Of a DNA stretch of 64,000 nt, positions 19,540 to 27,401 are shown piece after piece (position 1 is the stretch's first letter; every line of letters begins with the position of its first letter). The stretch is from NCBI GenBank assembly GCA_029637525.1, contig CP072660.1, forward strand, positions 831,612 to 895,611, given 5' to 3'. The stretch is from Desulfurococcaceae archaeon MEX13E-LK6-19. GTDB taxonomy: Archaea > Thermoproteota > Thermoprotei_A > Sulfolobales > Desulfurococcaceae. Under the pieces are notes generated by a model that did no database searches, had not been told where the DNA came from, and saw nothing but the letters and a program-made list of their open reading frames with translations. Both the position numbers and the translations under genes were made by a program.

Positions 19540-21369
19540 CTATGGTGTTTTTACTTCAGTAGCTATCTTCTTCAACTGTCTCTTGTACATTTCAATCAAT
19601 TCTTGTGTCGTAGTGGCATCTTCTGGTGATTTATCTGGCCTCCACCTTATGAATCTCGGGAACCTAATCGATATGCCTACACCTGGCTTTATTTTATCCA
19701 TGCCACAAGTGTGTATAGGTGACAGTGTTAACTCTGCTCCAATTATTTCTGCAACGAGAGCTGGTGTCACCCAGATATCGGGCTCCATTTTCGCTACTAC
19801 ACGGGGATGCTTATGGTCTATTATGTAGGGTTTGAGCATATCGGGAAGTTTTGCTAGGTCTTCGTCTGTGAAACCGCTTCCAACCTTACATACGGTCTCA
19901 AAGACATCTTTCTCGGGGTTGTATGCTGCCATCAATAATGCCCCGTAGGATCCTGCTCTACGTCCTCTACCATAGAATGCGCCGACTACTACGAGATCTA
20001 CTGTGTCGATCATTTCGCTCTTATAGTCTCTCTTGTATTTTATCCACAGCCATCCTCTTGCACCAGCTTGATACACCGCCTGGCCATGAAGGGCCTTGAC
20101 TACAACTCCCTCTGCTCCATCCTCTATTGCTTTAAGGAAGAATTTCTCAAGCTCCTCAGGGTTGTCAGTTATTATGTACTCGGCTATTCTGAATACATCC
20201 GATGGCTCAATTATTTCTTCAAGCTTCTTTCTTCTCTCAAGAATAGGCTTGTTTGTGTAGTCCTCGCCATCGGCATAGAGTAGGTCGAAGAGAAATACTT
20301 TCACGGGATACTCCTTAATAACTACGTGTATGTCATGTTTCCTCTTTCTATGCATGAGTTCTTGGAAAGGCCTTAGCTCACCCGTTTCTGGGTCGTATGC
20401 AACTATTTCTCCCTCTACTATAGCTTCATTGCTCTTCAAATGCTTTAACGTGTATTCGACTACATCCGGGTACTGACGTGTTATATTCTCAAGTCTTCTC
20501 GAGAATATCCATACTTTGTCTCCCTTTCTGTGGATTTGCGCTCTTTCTCCATCGTACTTGTATTCTACAATCGCTTTCCCGCCTGTTTTCTTTAAGATCT
20601 CTAGTGGGTCGCTGAGTCTCTCAGCGAGCATGGGTCTTATGGGCGTCCCTACTTCAGGCTTTATGTTCTTTATAGCGTTGATTCCCTGTGTAGCAAGTAT
20701 TTTTGCTATATTACCGAGGTCTGCTCTCATATTGTATGCTCTCTCGATTATGGGTCTGGCATGTGCTCCACCGCCATAGACTATTGCTAGGGCATCCATT
20801 ACAGTGGCGTCGCCGACGCCAAGTCTTAGCCTGCCTTCTACGAACCTAACGATGTACTTTGCTTCTTTGGGTTCAGCGTCTGATAAGAGGCCGGCTAGTA
20901 GTTTCAGTTTTATGTCTCTACTGCCCTCGCCAGTAACTAGGGCTATACGTGCAAGTGTATTGTATACCTTTGTAACTGTTAATCGAGCCTTCTTTGCTGG
21001 GACGAATGCGAGAAGCCCTTGTTGCCCAGCACTCGAAGCTTTCTGTTTAAGGTATTCAGCGGCTTTTCCTAGATCACCGAATTTCTTGAAAAGTGCTTGT
21101 ACTTCTGATTCACGGGTATTTGTTGCAAGCGCTATCGCTTTAATAAGAGTCTTCTCCGCAACACCTAGTTCAGGCATGCCCATCCAATCAGGCCAAAGCT
21201 TCCCCTGGATCAAATAAATGACTTTGTCTATGATCTCTGGAGGAGTCTTCTTAAACAAATCAACAAGATAAAGTGTCATCTGTGTTCTAGATGTGATCGC
21301 CTCTATCTTTTCGAAAGTGTTAGCAAGAATTATAAACTCCATATCTTTTTGGGGCTGTTCCTGAGACAC
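19540..21369 (-). CDS. lig: ATP-dependent DNA ligase
   Basis: A 609-aa archaeal replicative-type ligase: N-terminal DNA-binding domain (about 1-245), adenylation motif [13 protein letters not shown] near 265 with the catalytic Lys, motif [11 protein letters not shown], motif [10 protein letters not shown], motif V WIKYKRDY, and the C-terminal OB domain ending [19 protein letters not shown]. The open frame reaches 21378, but that GTG lies within the GGTGG ribosome binding site, so I place the start at the GTG of MSQEQPQKD. Confidence 0.96.
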   Translation of the reverse strand: MSQEQPQKDMEFIILANTFEKIEAITSRTQMTLYLVDLFKKTPPEIIDKVIYLIQGKLWPDWMGMPELGVAEKTLIKAIALATNTRESEVQALFKKFGDLGKAAEYLKQKASSAGQQGLLAFVPAKKARLTVTKVYNTLARIALVTGEGSRDIKLKLLAGLLSDAEPKEAKYIVRFVEGRLRLGVGDATVMDALAIVYGGGAHARPIIERAYNMRADLGNIAKILATQGINAIKNIKPEVGTPIRPMLAERLSDPLEILKKTGGKAIVEYKYDGERAQIHRKGDKVWIFSRRLENITRQYPDVVEYTLKHLKSNEAIVEGEIVAYDPETGELRPFQELMHRKRKHDIHVVIKEYPVKVFLFDLLYADGEDYTNKPILERRKKLEEIIEPSDVFRIAEYIITDNPEELEKFFLKAIEDGAEGVVVKALHGQAVYQAGARGWLWIKYKRDYKSEMIDTVDLVVVGAFYGRGRRAGSYGALLMAAYNPEKDVFETVCKVGSGFTDEDLAKLPDMLKPYIIDHKHPRVVAKMEPDIWVTPALVAEIIGAELTLSPIHTCGMDKIKPGVGISIRFPRFIRWRPDKSPEDATTTQELIEMYKRQLKKIATEVKTP

Positions 21370-21511
21370 ACAAACCACCTTATCTACAATAACTAGTACT
21401 TAACTTAGGCTAATACATCTACTGGCCCATAACAATGCGATTGTTTTTTGGTAGTATGATGCCCTTGAACTAAATAACATATTAGGTCTTCTATATAATT
21501 ACAGCTATAGA

Positions 21512-21580
21512 GCCCGATGAATGTTACCCGGCAAGTAGGAACCCCCTATGGGGGTATGTCTTATCAGTGTTACACTGAGG
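21512..21580 (+). ncRNA. Weak candidate C/D-like RNA with a terminal kink-turn
   Basis: A TATA-like TCTATATAATTA near 21493 precedes AGCCC followed by GATGA, and 50-odd bases later CTGA followed by GGGTT. The AGCCC/GGGTT stem next to GATGA and CTGA is the arrangement of a terminal box C/D kink-turn. The interior holds an ACCCCC/GGGGGT hairpin instead of clear D' and C' boxes, so this is not a standard guide RNA. It overlaps the 3' end of the opposite-strand gene. Confidence 0.25.
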
Positions 21581-21956
21581 GTTTCTTTTCGATACTGCTT
21601 TCTATAACGATTTTTATTATTGACTTTATTTCTCTAATCAACTTATCATCGACAGGGATATGGATCTTGATTGCTCTTATTTTATCGTTACGGTCTTTTT
21701 GTACTTCATAGTTTTCGCCGAGAACCTCGTTTAATCGTTCAAACAAGTATTCTGCTTCAACACTACCGGGTTCTAGTGGACGTGGGATTGTTATTCTTAC
21801 ACCGCTTCTATCTCTTATTACCCGGGGCTCGCTTAGTTCTCCTTCTACGTTGATTGAGTCAAGAATTCTTATTATCTCCTCGATAATTTCTAGTTCCCTT
21901 CTAAGTTCATCTGCTTTCCTTCTGAGATATTCAAGGAGAACCTCTTTACTACTCAC
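21570..21956 (-). CDS. Small crenarchaeal-type protein, unknown
   Basis: A protein of about 128 aa with an N-terminal coiled coil (EVLLEYLRRKADELRRELEI and following residues) and an alpha-beta C-terminal half. I recognise no catalytic motif or membrane span. GAGGAGGA sits about ten bases upstream of the GTG at 21956, which favours that start over a TTG three codons earlier. The stop lies inside a CAGTG/CACTG hairpin (21565-21577). Confidence 0.72.
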   Translation of the reverse strand: MSSKEVLLEYLRRKADELRRELEIIEEIIRILDSINVEGELSEPRVIRDRSGVRITIPRPLEPGSVEAEYLFERLNEVLGENYEVQKDRNDKIRAIKIHIPVDDKLIREIKSIIKIVIESSIEKKPSV

Positions 21957-22102
21957 AATAATCAATCCTCCTCGGGGAAACCACTGTTTTGTGTCATCTA
22001 GTTTCTTTTATTCAGAACACTAAAAATTGTAGTATGTGTGAACGAAGAAATTAAGAGAGAAAACCTGCACGAAATAGCAATGTTGTTGTGGTGGGTGTTG
22101 GT

Positions 22103-23896
22103 ATGATTAAGAAATCTGTCATATGTAGTCTACTATCATTACTTATTGTTGTCGCCATAGTATTTACTCCACTAGTATCTGCCGAAACAATACGGGGTAT
22201 ACGTAAAATACATGTTGGAGCCTTAGCTGTCACTAAGGAAGGTGAAGGAGATATTATAGAGTTTAATCTATGGGTCACACCGGGAAAGGGAAGACTTATC
22301 CTTCTAGGTAATAAAGGTCTTCTCGCAGAAGATGTTGTTGCATCACTTAACTTTTCTACATGGATGGCGGCAAGAATAGCTGGTGTATACCATGATAATT
22401 ATGATTACTATGTCGAGTACACTGACACTAGTAGTGTTGAAGGGCTTAGCGCGACATTATTATTCACTCTTGCATTCTTAGTACTTCTCCGTGGAGACCC
22501 CTGGGACGAGAATGCCACGGCAACAGGACTTATTGCACCGAGCGGTATTGTTGGTAATGTATCTGGTATTGATGAGAAATACGATGCTGCAGTAAAGTAT
22601 GGGTATAAGCGTATCCTAACTCCCGTGTACCCTAAACTATTGGGCAAAGCTCATTACAAGCCTGTTGTATCGATAATTGATTCATATGAAGTGTTCGCGT
22701 TAACACCCTTATACCCGAAGTATGATCCTGCTTTAGAGAAACTACTTCTAAATAAATCAAGTGTTCTCAATGGAATGTTTTATAGCTCCTGGAGATACTT
22801 CTACAATAAATCAATCGAAATATTAGATTACATTGACGATAACATAGGTATCATACATGGTTTAGATTTAGACAAGTACTATAAGAGTGGTTATATATCA
22901 ATAAATGAATCCAAGGATTATGTTGAAAAAGGACTGTACTATACGGCTGCCAGTAGAGCCTTCTATGGATATTGGGTGCTTAATACTGTTTACATATACA
23001 TTAAGTGTGTAAATGAAAATATTGACCCCAGCATGTTTATCAAAGATTATGAAGAAATACTCAACGAATTCAATAATACTTTGACAAGTTATGTGAAGGA
23101 TGTAGATAACATATCATTGTATGATCTTGATGTACTCATTAATGTCTATGAAAGATTATTTGATTCAATAGAATCGTATAATCTGTCAAAGGGTATATTG
23201 GCACGAGGTATTAGAAATGAAAATGATCTCATCTATTTTGCTAGCAATATATCGTATGCCATTGCACGTATAGATACAGCTAGACAGTGGATGGAGCTTA
23301 CTAAGCGTGGTAGTGATGTAATAACCATACGTACTGAAGCACTAGAGAAGACAATAAAGAATGAGTATGGGCTTCTTAGGGCGTTTGCTTTATTCCTAAA
23401 GTCGCTAGGCTTTACTGATGTATGTGAATATGTCCAGGACTTGTTGTCGAGGAAATGGTTTTGGAGTAATAACATAGTGCTTCTCTCGAGAATAATATGG
23501 ATCGAAAGAGATCTAAGTAACTTCCTTTTATCAGTACCCCAATACACTGTACTATCAAGTCTCGTCAGAGAGGGGATAAGAACTAGTGTTGTAAGAATGC
23601 TGGAATACTTTGACTTATATTCTGGTGAAATAATGCCATCAGCTTATACTGCGCTGGAATTCTATTCTACATCGGAAGAATACGGTGTAGCACCTCTGTC
23701 TACATCAATGCTTCACATGCTTGTACTACATGAGATAACAAGTATGAAAGAACAAATAATCTTGGAGCCAGCACAATATACTTTACCTTGGTTGTATGTT
23801 GACAAAATAGTCTTATTTAGTATGATATTGATCATCTTAGGAAGCTTCATTATAGGCTATGCTATAGGGATCTATGGTAGGAAAAGTATAGAGTAG
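22103..23896 (+). CDS. Secreted, membrane-anchored Lon-like (S16-type) serine protease
   Basis: A 597-aa protein with an N-terminal signal sequence (SLLSLLIVVAIVFTPLVSA) and a C-terminal membrane anchor (LFSMILIILGSFIIGYAIGI). Just after the signal is a Lon-type proteolytic domain: VEGLSAT supplies the nucleophile Ser at about 116, and GIDEKYDAAVKYG supplies Lys at about 159. The Ser-Lys spacing of 43 residues equals that in E. coli Lon. There is no ATPase domain. It resembles the archaeal COG1750 proteases. The remaining 400 residues are helical with many N-glycosylation sequons, facing outside. Confidence 0.85.
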   Translation: MIKKSVICSLLSLLIVVAIVFTPLVSAETIRGIRKIHVGALAVTKEGEGDIIEFNLWVTPGKGRLILLGNKGLLAEDVVASLNFSTWMAARIAGVYHDNYDYYVEYTDTSSVEGLSATLLFTLAFLVLLRGDPWDENATATGLIAPSGIVGNVSGIDEKYDAAVKYGYKRILTPVYPKLLGKAHYKPVVSIIDSYEVFALTPLYPKYDPALEKLLLNKSSVLNGMFYSSWRYFYNKSIEILDYIDDNIGIIHGLDLDKYYKSGYISINESKDYVEKGLYYTAASRAFYGYWVLNTVYIYIKCVNENIDPSMFIKDYEEILNEFNNTLTSYVKDVDNISLYDLDVLINVYERLFDSIESYNLSKGILARGIRNENDLIYFASNISYAIARIDTARQWMELTKRGSDVITIRTEALEKTIKNEYGLLRAFALFLKSLGFTDVCEYVQDLLSRKWFWSNNIVLLSRIIWIERDLSNFLLSVPQYTVLSSLVREGIRTSVVRMLEYFDLYSGEIMPSAYTALEFYSTSEEYGVAPLSTSMLHMLVLHEITSMKEQIILEPAQYTLPWLYVDKIVLFSMILIILGSFIIGYAIGIYGRKSIE

Positions 23897-23924
23897 TACA
23901 TTATGGAATGACTAAAGGATTTTG

Positions 23925-24554
23925 CTATATGTAATCGAGAAGAGAACGTTGTTTCTTTCCTGTAGTCTCCTTACTACTCGTTATTAGATGTTTTATTACA
24001 TCTCTGAAATCATTCTCAAGAACTGGTCTTAATTTAGGGTAGTATAGGGCGGCAGCAGGATGATATGTTGCTACAATTTTCACTTTGATACCCTCAATAA
24101 CTCCTTCATGTACCCTGCCATGCATTGCAGTCATGTTTTTCCACGTAAGACCAGCTAGTTTAAATAATGTCTTAGCGGCATGTCTTCCTAACGCGATTAT
24201 GACTCTTGGTTGTAGTAGTTTTATTTGCCTGATAAGATATGGCAGACAAGCAGCTATTTCCTCTTCAGTAGGATCTCTATTGCCCGGTGGTCTACACTTA
24301 ATAACGTTTGTTATGTAGACTTGTTCCCTCTTAACCCCTATTGATTCTAATAGCTCTGTTAGTAGTTTACCTGCAGCACCAACAAAAGGTCTCCCTTCCT
24401 CATCTTCTCTTGCACCTGGAGCCTCTCCTACAAACATGACTTTTGTTTCAATAGATCCTTCTCCTGGGACCGGATTCTTTCTCGTCTTATGCAACGGGCA
24501 TTTACGGCACTGCCTGATCTCTTCTATCAGTTTTTCCCATTCACCAGTCTCCAA
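23925..24554 (-). CDS. Family 4 uracil-DNA glycosylase with Fe-S cluster
   Basis: Removes uracil from DNA. The 209-aa protein has cluster cysteines in CRKC (N-terminus), IKCRPPGN and AACLPYL, the active-site motif GEAPGAREDEEGRPFVG, and ATYHPAAAL near the C-terminus. It ends with QRSLLDYI, which resembles a PCNA-interacting peptide. I choose the TTG start (METGEWEKL), because AGGTG lies six bases upstream and the GTG three codons earlier falls inside it. Confidence 0.93.
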   Translation of the reverse strand: METGEWEKLIEEIRQCRKCPLHKTRKNPVPGEGSIETKVMFVGEAPGAREDEEGRPFVGAAGKLLTELLESIGVKREQVYITNVIKCRPPGNRDPTEEEIAACLPYLIRQIKLLQPRVIIALGRHAAKTLFKLAGLTWKNMTAMHGRVHEGVIEGIKVKIVATYHPAAALYYPKLRPVLENDFRDVIKHLITSSKETTGKKQRSLLDYI

Positions 24555-24697
24555 GAAAAGCACCTATCTCTTTCTTTTTCTCTTTTTGGAAATAGATAAG
24601 AAGAAGTACGTTATAAAATTATTATTCTGAGACGAATGACTAGTGGCAAGCAGGGTCTCAGCGTCCTGGATACTAATGGAGGTGTTACTTTAACGAA

Positions 24698-25636
24698 ATG
24701 AGTTTATTAGAGCAGGGGAAAGTCACGAAAATTATTGTTAAAACGGGATTGGCAGAGAAGGCTGGGGTAAGGCTTTTACCAGAGGATCTTGTTGAACTAG
24801 ATGAAGTAAGAGAACGTGTTTTGAAGTCCAGTAGTGAATATGTGGCAGTTATACCTGACATAAGTTACTTATTCGCAGACTTAATCATACCCAAAGCCTT
24901 AGAGAAACTTAAGGGTGCTGATGTCGTTGTAATTATTGCTAGACCAGTATCAGTTCTACAGCGTATATGGAAGATGATAGGAGGGCTTTCTATTCTAGAG
25001 AAAATAACTGGTCATCCACGTGGGTATGTATTGTTGTTCAGGAAGAGACTTATTGAGAAAAGTAGTGAGACTGGTGAATTCATCGATATTGTTATGAGTA
25101 ATGCGAGTAGAGTTATCGAGTTTACCTACGATATCCCATTGATATACTATTTAATCCACATATACAGTAAACTACCTTATCCTCTCTTACTTGCTGTAAA
25201 AGAACCTCTTCGTATACTAAAGTTCGCATTTGTGGGATTACTTGGAAGCATAGTTAATCTTGTTGTTGTCTCGCTGGTTGCTGAACAAGTGGGAGCTGCT
25301 CCCGGAAAATACCTACAATTGATAGTGCCTGGTCTAGCTGGATTTGAAGCTAGTATAATGTTTAATTTCGTGCTCCATGAAGCTTGGACTTTTGGCGACA
25401 TGAATATATCGCGTGGAGTCCTGGATATACTTCGGAGGCTCGTTAAGTACCATATTGCTAGTATAGCAAGCTTATTGATGCAGGTATCAAGCATACTAGT
25501 CCTTACGGGTATATTTGGGTGGAGTATTACAGCAGCCGCATTCATTGGTATACTTCTTGGATTTATAGGCAACTATATACTCGGAAGATTATTTACTTGG
25601 TCTCCTCAAGAAGAAACAAGTAATAGACAGGAATGA
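24698..25636 (+). CDS. Pseudo-glycosyltransferase domain fused to a GtrA membrane domain
   Basis: The N-terminal ~165 residues follow the order of the glycosyltransferase 2 domain in the next gene, but the catalytic DADFQHPP is replaced by IPDISYLF and DPMSGFFGARRELL by HPRGYVLLFRKRLIEK, so it looks inactive. Residues about 167-300 form a four-span GtrA-like domain (LKFAFVGLLGSIVNLVVVSLV; MFNFVLHEAWTF). GtrA proteins are thought to flip polyprenyl-phosphate sugars. The TGA stop overlaps the ATG of the next gene (ATGA), so the two are coupled. Confidence 0.75.
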   Translation: MSLLEQGKVTKIIVKTGLAEKAGVRLLPEDLVELDEVRERVLKSSSEYVAVIPDISYLFADLIIPKALEKLKGADVVVIIARPVSVLQRIWKMIGGLSILEKITGHPRGYVLLFRKRLIEKSSETGEFIDIVMSNASRVIEFTYDIPLIYYLIHIYSKLPYPLLLAVKEPLRILKFAFVGLLGSIVNLVVVSLVAEQVGAAPGKYLQLIVPGLAGFEASIMFNFVLHEAWTFGDMNISRGVLDILRRLVKYHIASIASLLMQVSSILVLTGIFGWSITAAAFIGILLGFIGNYILGRLFTWSPQEETSNRQE

Positions 25637-26400
25637 GGATTACGAACAACTCTGTTAGGAGATGCAAGCCAATGGTGTGCGAATGCGTTTCAATAATAAT
25701 ACCTACTTATAATGAAAGAGAAAATGTTAAGGAATTGATTCCGCTTATTGCCTCTATAGCTAACAATAATGGTATAAAATATGAGATCATAGTGGTTGAT
25801 GACGATAGTCCTGACAAGACATGGGAAGTCGCTAAAGAATATGAGGACAAGTATAATGTAAAGGTTTTCGTCAGACGAGGCGAAAGAGGCTTATCATCAG
25901 CCATAATATATGGTGCTAAAAATGCTTCTTGTCCATGTGTTGTAGTTATGGATGCTGATTTCCAGCATCCGCCAGAGAAAATACCTGATATTGTTGATTT
26001 ATTGAATAAGGGATGTGATGTAGTTGTTGCATCAAGGTATACTAAAGGTGGCGGAGTTGAGGGATGGAGCAAGCTCAGGTATATCGAAAGCAAGGTGGCA
26101 ACAATTATTGCCAGGATTTTCCTTCCTCCAGTACGGAAAATCAGTGATCCTATGAGTGGTTTCTTTGGTGCTCGTAGAGAACTATTATTAAATCCCGATA
26201 TAAGACCTATGGGCTATAAGATCCTTATTGAAGTCATAGTTAAGAACCCGTCGGTCAAAGTCTGTGAGACACCATATGTTTTCCGCAGTCGTAGGAAAGG
26301 TAAAAGCAAGCTCGGTAAGAAAACTATATTCGAGTACTTGATACAGGTGCTTCTCGACGCGATCTATATTGTGAAGAACAAGATTAGAAAACAGAAGTAG
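25633..26400 (+). CDS. Polyprenyl-phosphate glycosyltransferase (GT2, DPMS-like)
   Basis: A 255-aa soluble GT-A enzyme. SIIIPTYNERENVKELIP begins the domain at about 20, VVDDDSPD near 56, the metal-binding motif VVMDADFQHPPEK near 101 and SDPMSGFFGARRELL near 175. This is the dolichol-phosphate mannose synthase-like group, which transfers a sugar from a nucleotide donor to a lipid phosphate for surface glycosylation. No C-terminal membrane spans are present; the GtrA domain of the coupled upstream gene probably supplies that part. Confidence 0.9.
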   Translation: MRITNNSVRRCKPMVCECVSIIIPTYNERENVKELIPLIASIANNNGIKYEIIVVDDDSPDKTWEVAKEYEDKYNVKVFVRRGERGLSSAIIYGAKNASCPCVVVMDADFQHPPEKIPDIVDLLNKGCDVVVASRYTKGGGVEGWSKLRYIESKVATIIARIFLPPVRKISDPMSGFFGARRELLLNPDIRPMGYKILIEVIVKNPSVKVCETPYVFRSRRKGKSKLGKKTIFEYLIQVLLDAIYIVKNKIRKQK

Positions 26401-26478
26401 AATTTATAAATACTGGGATACTGATTACATGATTCTAAGGTGGAGTAAAGTAGTAACGTGATTATTTGGTGGGCATCC

Positions 26479-26685
26479 ATGGGCGGTAAACACGGTAAAT
26501 ATGTATATGTTGAAAGAAATGACGGATGGTTCGTTAAAGTAAGAACACTAAAAAGCAGAGACCCAGCAGACCCTGAAAAATACATAGTTGTTGGACCCAA
26601 AACCAGGAACCCACCATACACATACAAGATTCTCAAAGAAGAAGAATTACCTGAGGAAGTAAGGAGAAAATTATACGAGATATAA
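26479..26685 (+). CDS. Small basic/acidic protein, unknown
   Basis: A 68-aa protein (MGGKHGKYVYVERNDGWFVK...) with beta-rich N-terminus and charged C-terminal helix. The start at 26479 is supported by GGTGG 26468-26472, seven bases upstream; the open frame extends to a GTG at 26458. I recognise no family by name, but it reads like a compact conserved archaeal protein. Confidence 0.7.
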   Translation: MGGKHGKYVYVERNDGWFVKVRTLKSRDPADPEKYIVVGPKTRNPPYTYKILKEEELPEEVRRKLYEI

Positions 26686-26827
26686 TTTATTGACGAATAT
26701 TCATTTAACTTCTTACCGTTCTGAATTTCTCAACAATAGATAAACAATAGTAAACTATTCTTCAGACAGGCTTATCATCTAATCATGTTAAGTAGTAAAC
26801 AATATCTAGGTCTTAAACATAAAGCGT

Positions 26828-26905
26828 AATATAGATGATGAGGCCGACATAAACGGAGCACATATATGATTAAGCATGAAGAGGGGTCGATTGGCTGAAC
26901 CTAAA
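26828..26905 (+). ncRNA. Candidate box C/D guide sRNA
   Basis: Box C ATGATGA is at 26835-26841, followed by a 12-nt guide, D'-like CGGA at 26854-26857, a long 18-nt spacer, C' ATGAAGA at 26876-26882, a second 12-nt guide (GGGGTCGATTGG) and a perfect box D CTGA at 26895-26898. Two 12-nt guides and the same C' variant as the sRNA at 57.6 kb support it. The long spacer and degenerate D' weaken it. The D guide is antisense to CCAATCGACCCC, whose location I could not place. Confidence 0.5.
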
Positions 26906-26915
26906 TACAGTAATG

Positions 26916-26924
26916 CTTTAATAA
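26916..26924 (+). promoter_or_regulatory. TATA box of the tRNA-Lys 5' half
   Basis: CTTTAATAA is centred about 36 bases upstream of G1 of the tRNA. Transcription would begin near 26945, leaving a leader of about ten bases for RNase P to remove. Confidence 0.5.
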
Positions 26925-26955
26925 CCCCTTGATTGATATGAAAAAGAAGAAAGAT

Positions 26956-26988
26956 GGGCCCGTAGCTCAGCCTGGTAGAGCGGCGGGC
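26956..26988 (+). tRNA. tRNA-Lys(CUU), 5' half of a split gene
   Basis: Contains acceptor strand GGGCCCG (26956-26962), D arm GCTC/GAGC and the 5' anticodon strand GCGGG (26983-26987). The anticodon loop is missing. Instead 26989-27009 follows, an exact reverse complement of 27258-27278 upstream of the 3' half. Joined, the halves give a normal tRNA with loop CUCUUAA and anticodon CUU. Because GGC is repeated at both edges, the joint cannot be placed more exactly than between tRNA positions 29/30 and 32/33. Confidence 0.88.
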
Positions 26989-27009
26989 GACTACCAGCCC
27001 CCGACCCGC
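26989..27009 (+). other. Pairing tail of the tRNA-Lys 5' half
   Basis: A 21-base GC-rich segment perfectly complementary to 27258-27278. It would hold the two half-transcripts together before splicing, as known for trans-spliced archaeal tRNAs. It is followed by CTTCTACTCCC, a plausible T-rich stop region. Confidence 0.85.
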
Positions 27010-27225
27010 TTCTACTCCCATCCACTACCAATAGTCTACTGGATTCTTCCCTCCGAATCTAGATCTAGAACAAACTAGAACCGTGAAGTAGAAATGTCTA
27101 TATAGATTTTATGTCAATGTTTAAGGTCTTTATCTTGCAAAATTATTGGGGTGTTCCATGTAGTAACCGTATATCCTTGGCTCAACAAGTTTTGTCTAGC
27201 ATTTTTACTCGGTGCTCTGATAAGA
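27010..27225. other. Spacer between the tRNA halves
   Basis: AT-rich DNA with no reading frame, box C/D motif or repeat that I could support. If the locus were one long intron-bearing tRNA, this would be intron interior. The promoter just after it argues for two separate transcripts. Confidence 0.5.
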
Positions 27226-27234
27226 TTTAAAAAT
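27226..27234 (+). promoter_or_regulatory. TATA box of the tRNA-Lys 3' half
   Basis: TTTAAAAAT is centred near 27230. Adding the usual archaeal distance of about 25 bases puts the transcription start near 27255, three bases before the 21-nt pairing segment begins. This is the main sign that the 3' half has its own transcript. Confidence 0.7.
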
Positions 27235-27257
27235 AGGTATTGTGTAGAAAGTCTATG

Positions 27258-27278
27258 GCGGGTCGGGGGCTGGTAGTC
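27258..27278 (+). other. Pairing leader of the tRNA-Lys 3' half
   Basis: Exact 21-base reverse complement of 26989-27009. Pairing of the two would bring the anticodon strands together for the splicing endonuclease. Eight bases (GGTCGAGG) follow before the loop sequence CTCTTAA. Confidence 0.85.
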
Positions 27279-27286
27279 GGTCGAGG

Positions 27287-27328
27287 CTCTTAACCCGTAG
27301 GTCCCGGGTTCAAATCCCGGCGGGCCCG
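27287..27328 (+). tRNA. tRNA-Lys(CUU), 3' half of a split gene
   Basis: Begins with the whole anticodon loop CTCTTAA (anticodon CTT at 27289-27291), then CCCGT pairing with GCGGG of the 5' half, the variable region, the T arm with GGTTCAAATCC, the acceptor strand CGGGCCC (27321-27327) and discriminator G at 27328. The CCA end is not encoded (CTG follows). The first one to two bases could instead come from the 5' half. Confidence 0.88.
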
Positions 27329-27401
27329 CTGCATCCCCATTCTTTACTTAAACCTTATTGTTAATAGAGACAATGCCTGATATTTTGTAGTGGGTGTGTT
27401 T

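Noticed and set aside
24625-24656. CTGAGAC/GTCTCAG inverted repeat upstream of the GtrA fusion gene
   Set aside because: A seven-base stem with a long loop; no boxes or promoter arrangement allow calling it an RNA or operator.
26956-27328. An ordinary tRNA-Lys with a ~300-nt intron
   Set aside because: Not fully excluded, but the perfect 21-bp flanking pair and a TATA box 25 bases before the second segment favour two transcripts.
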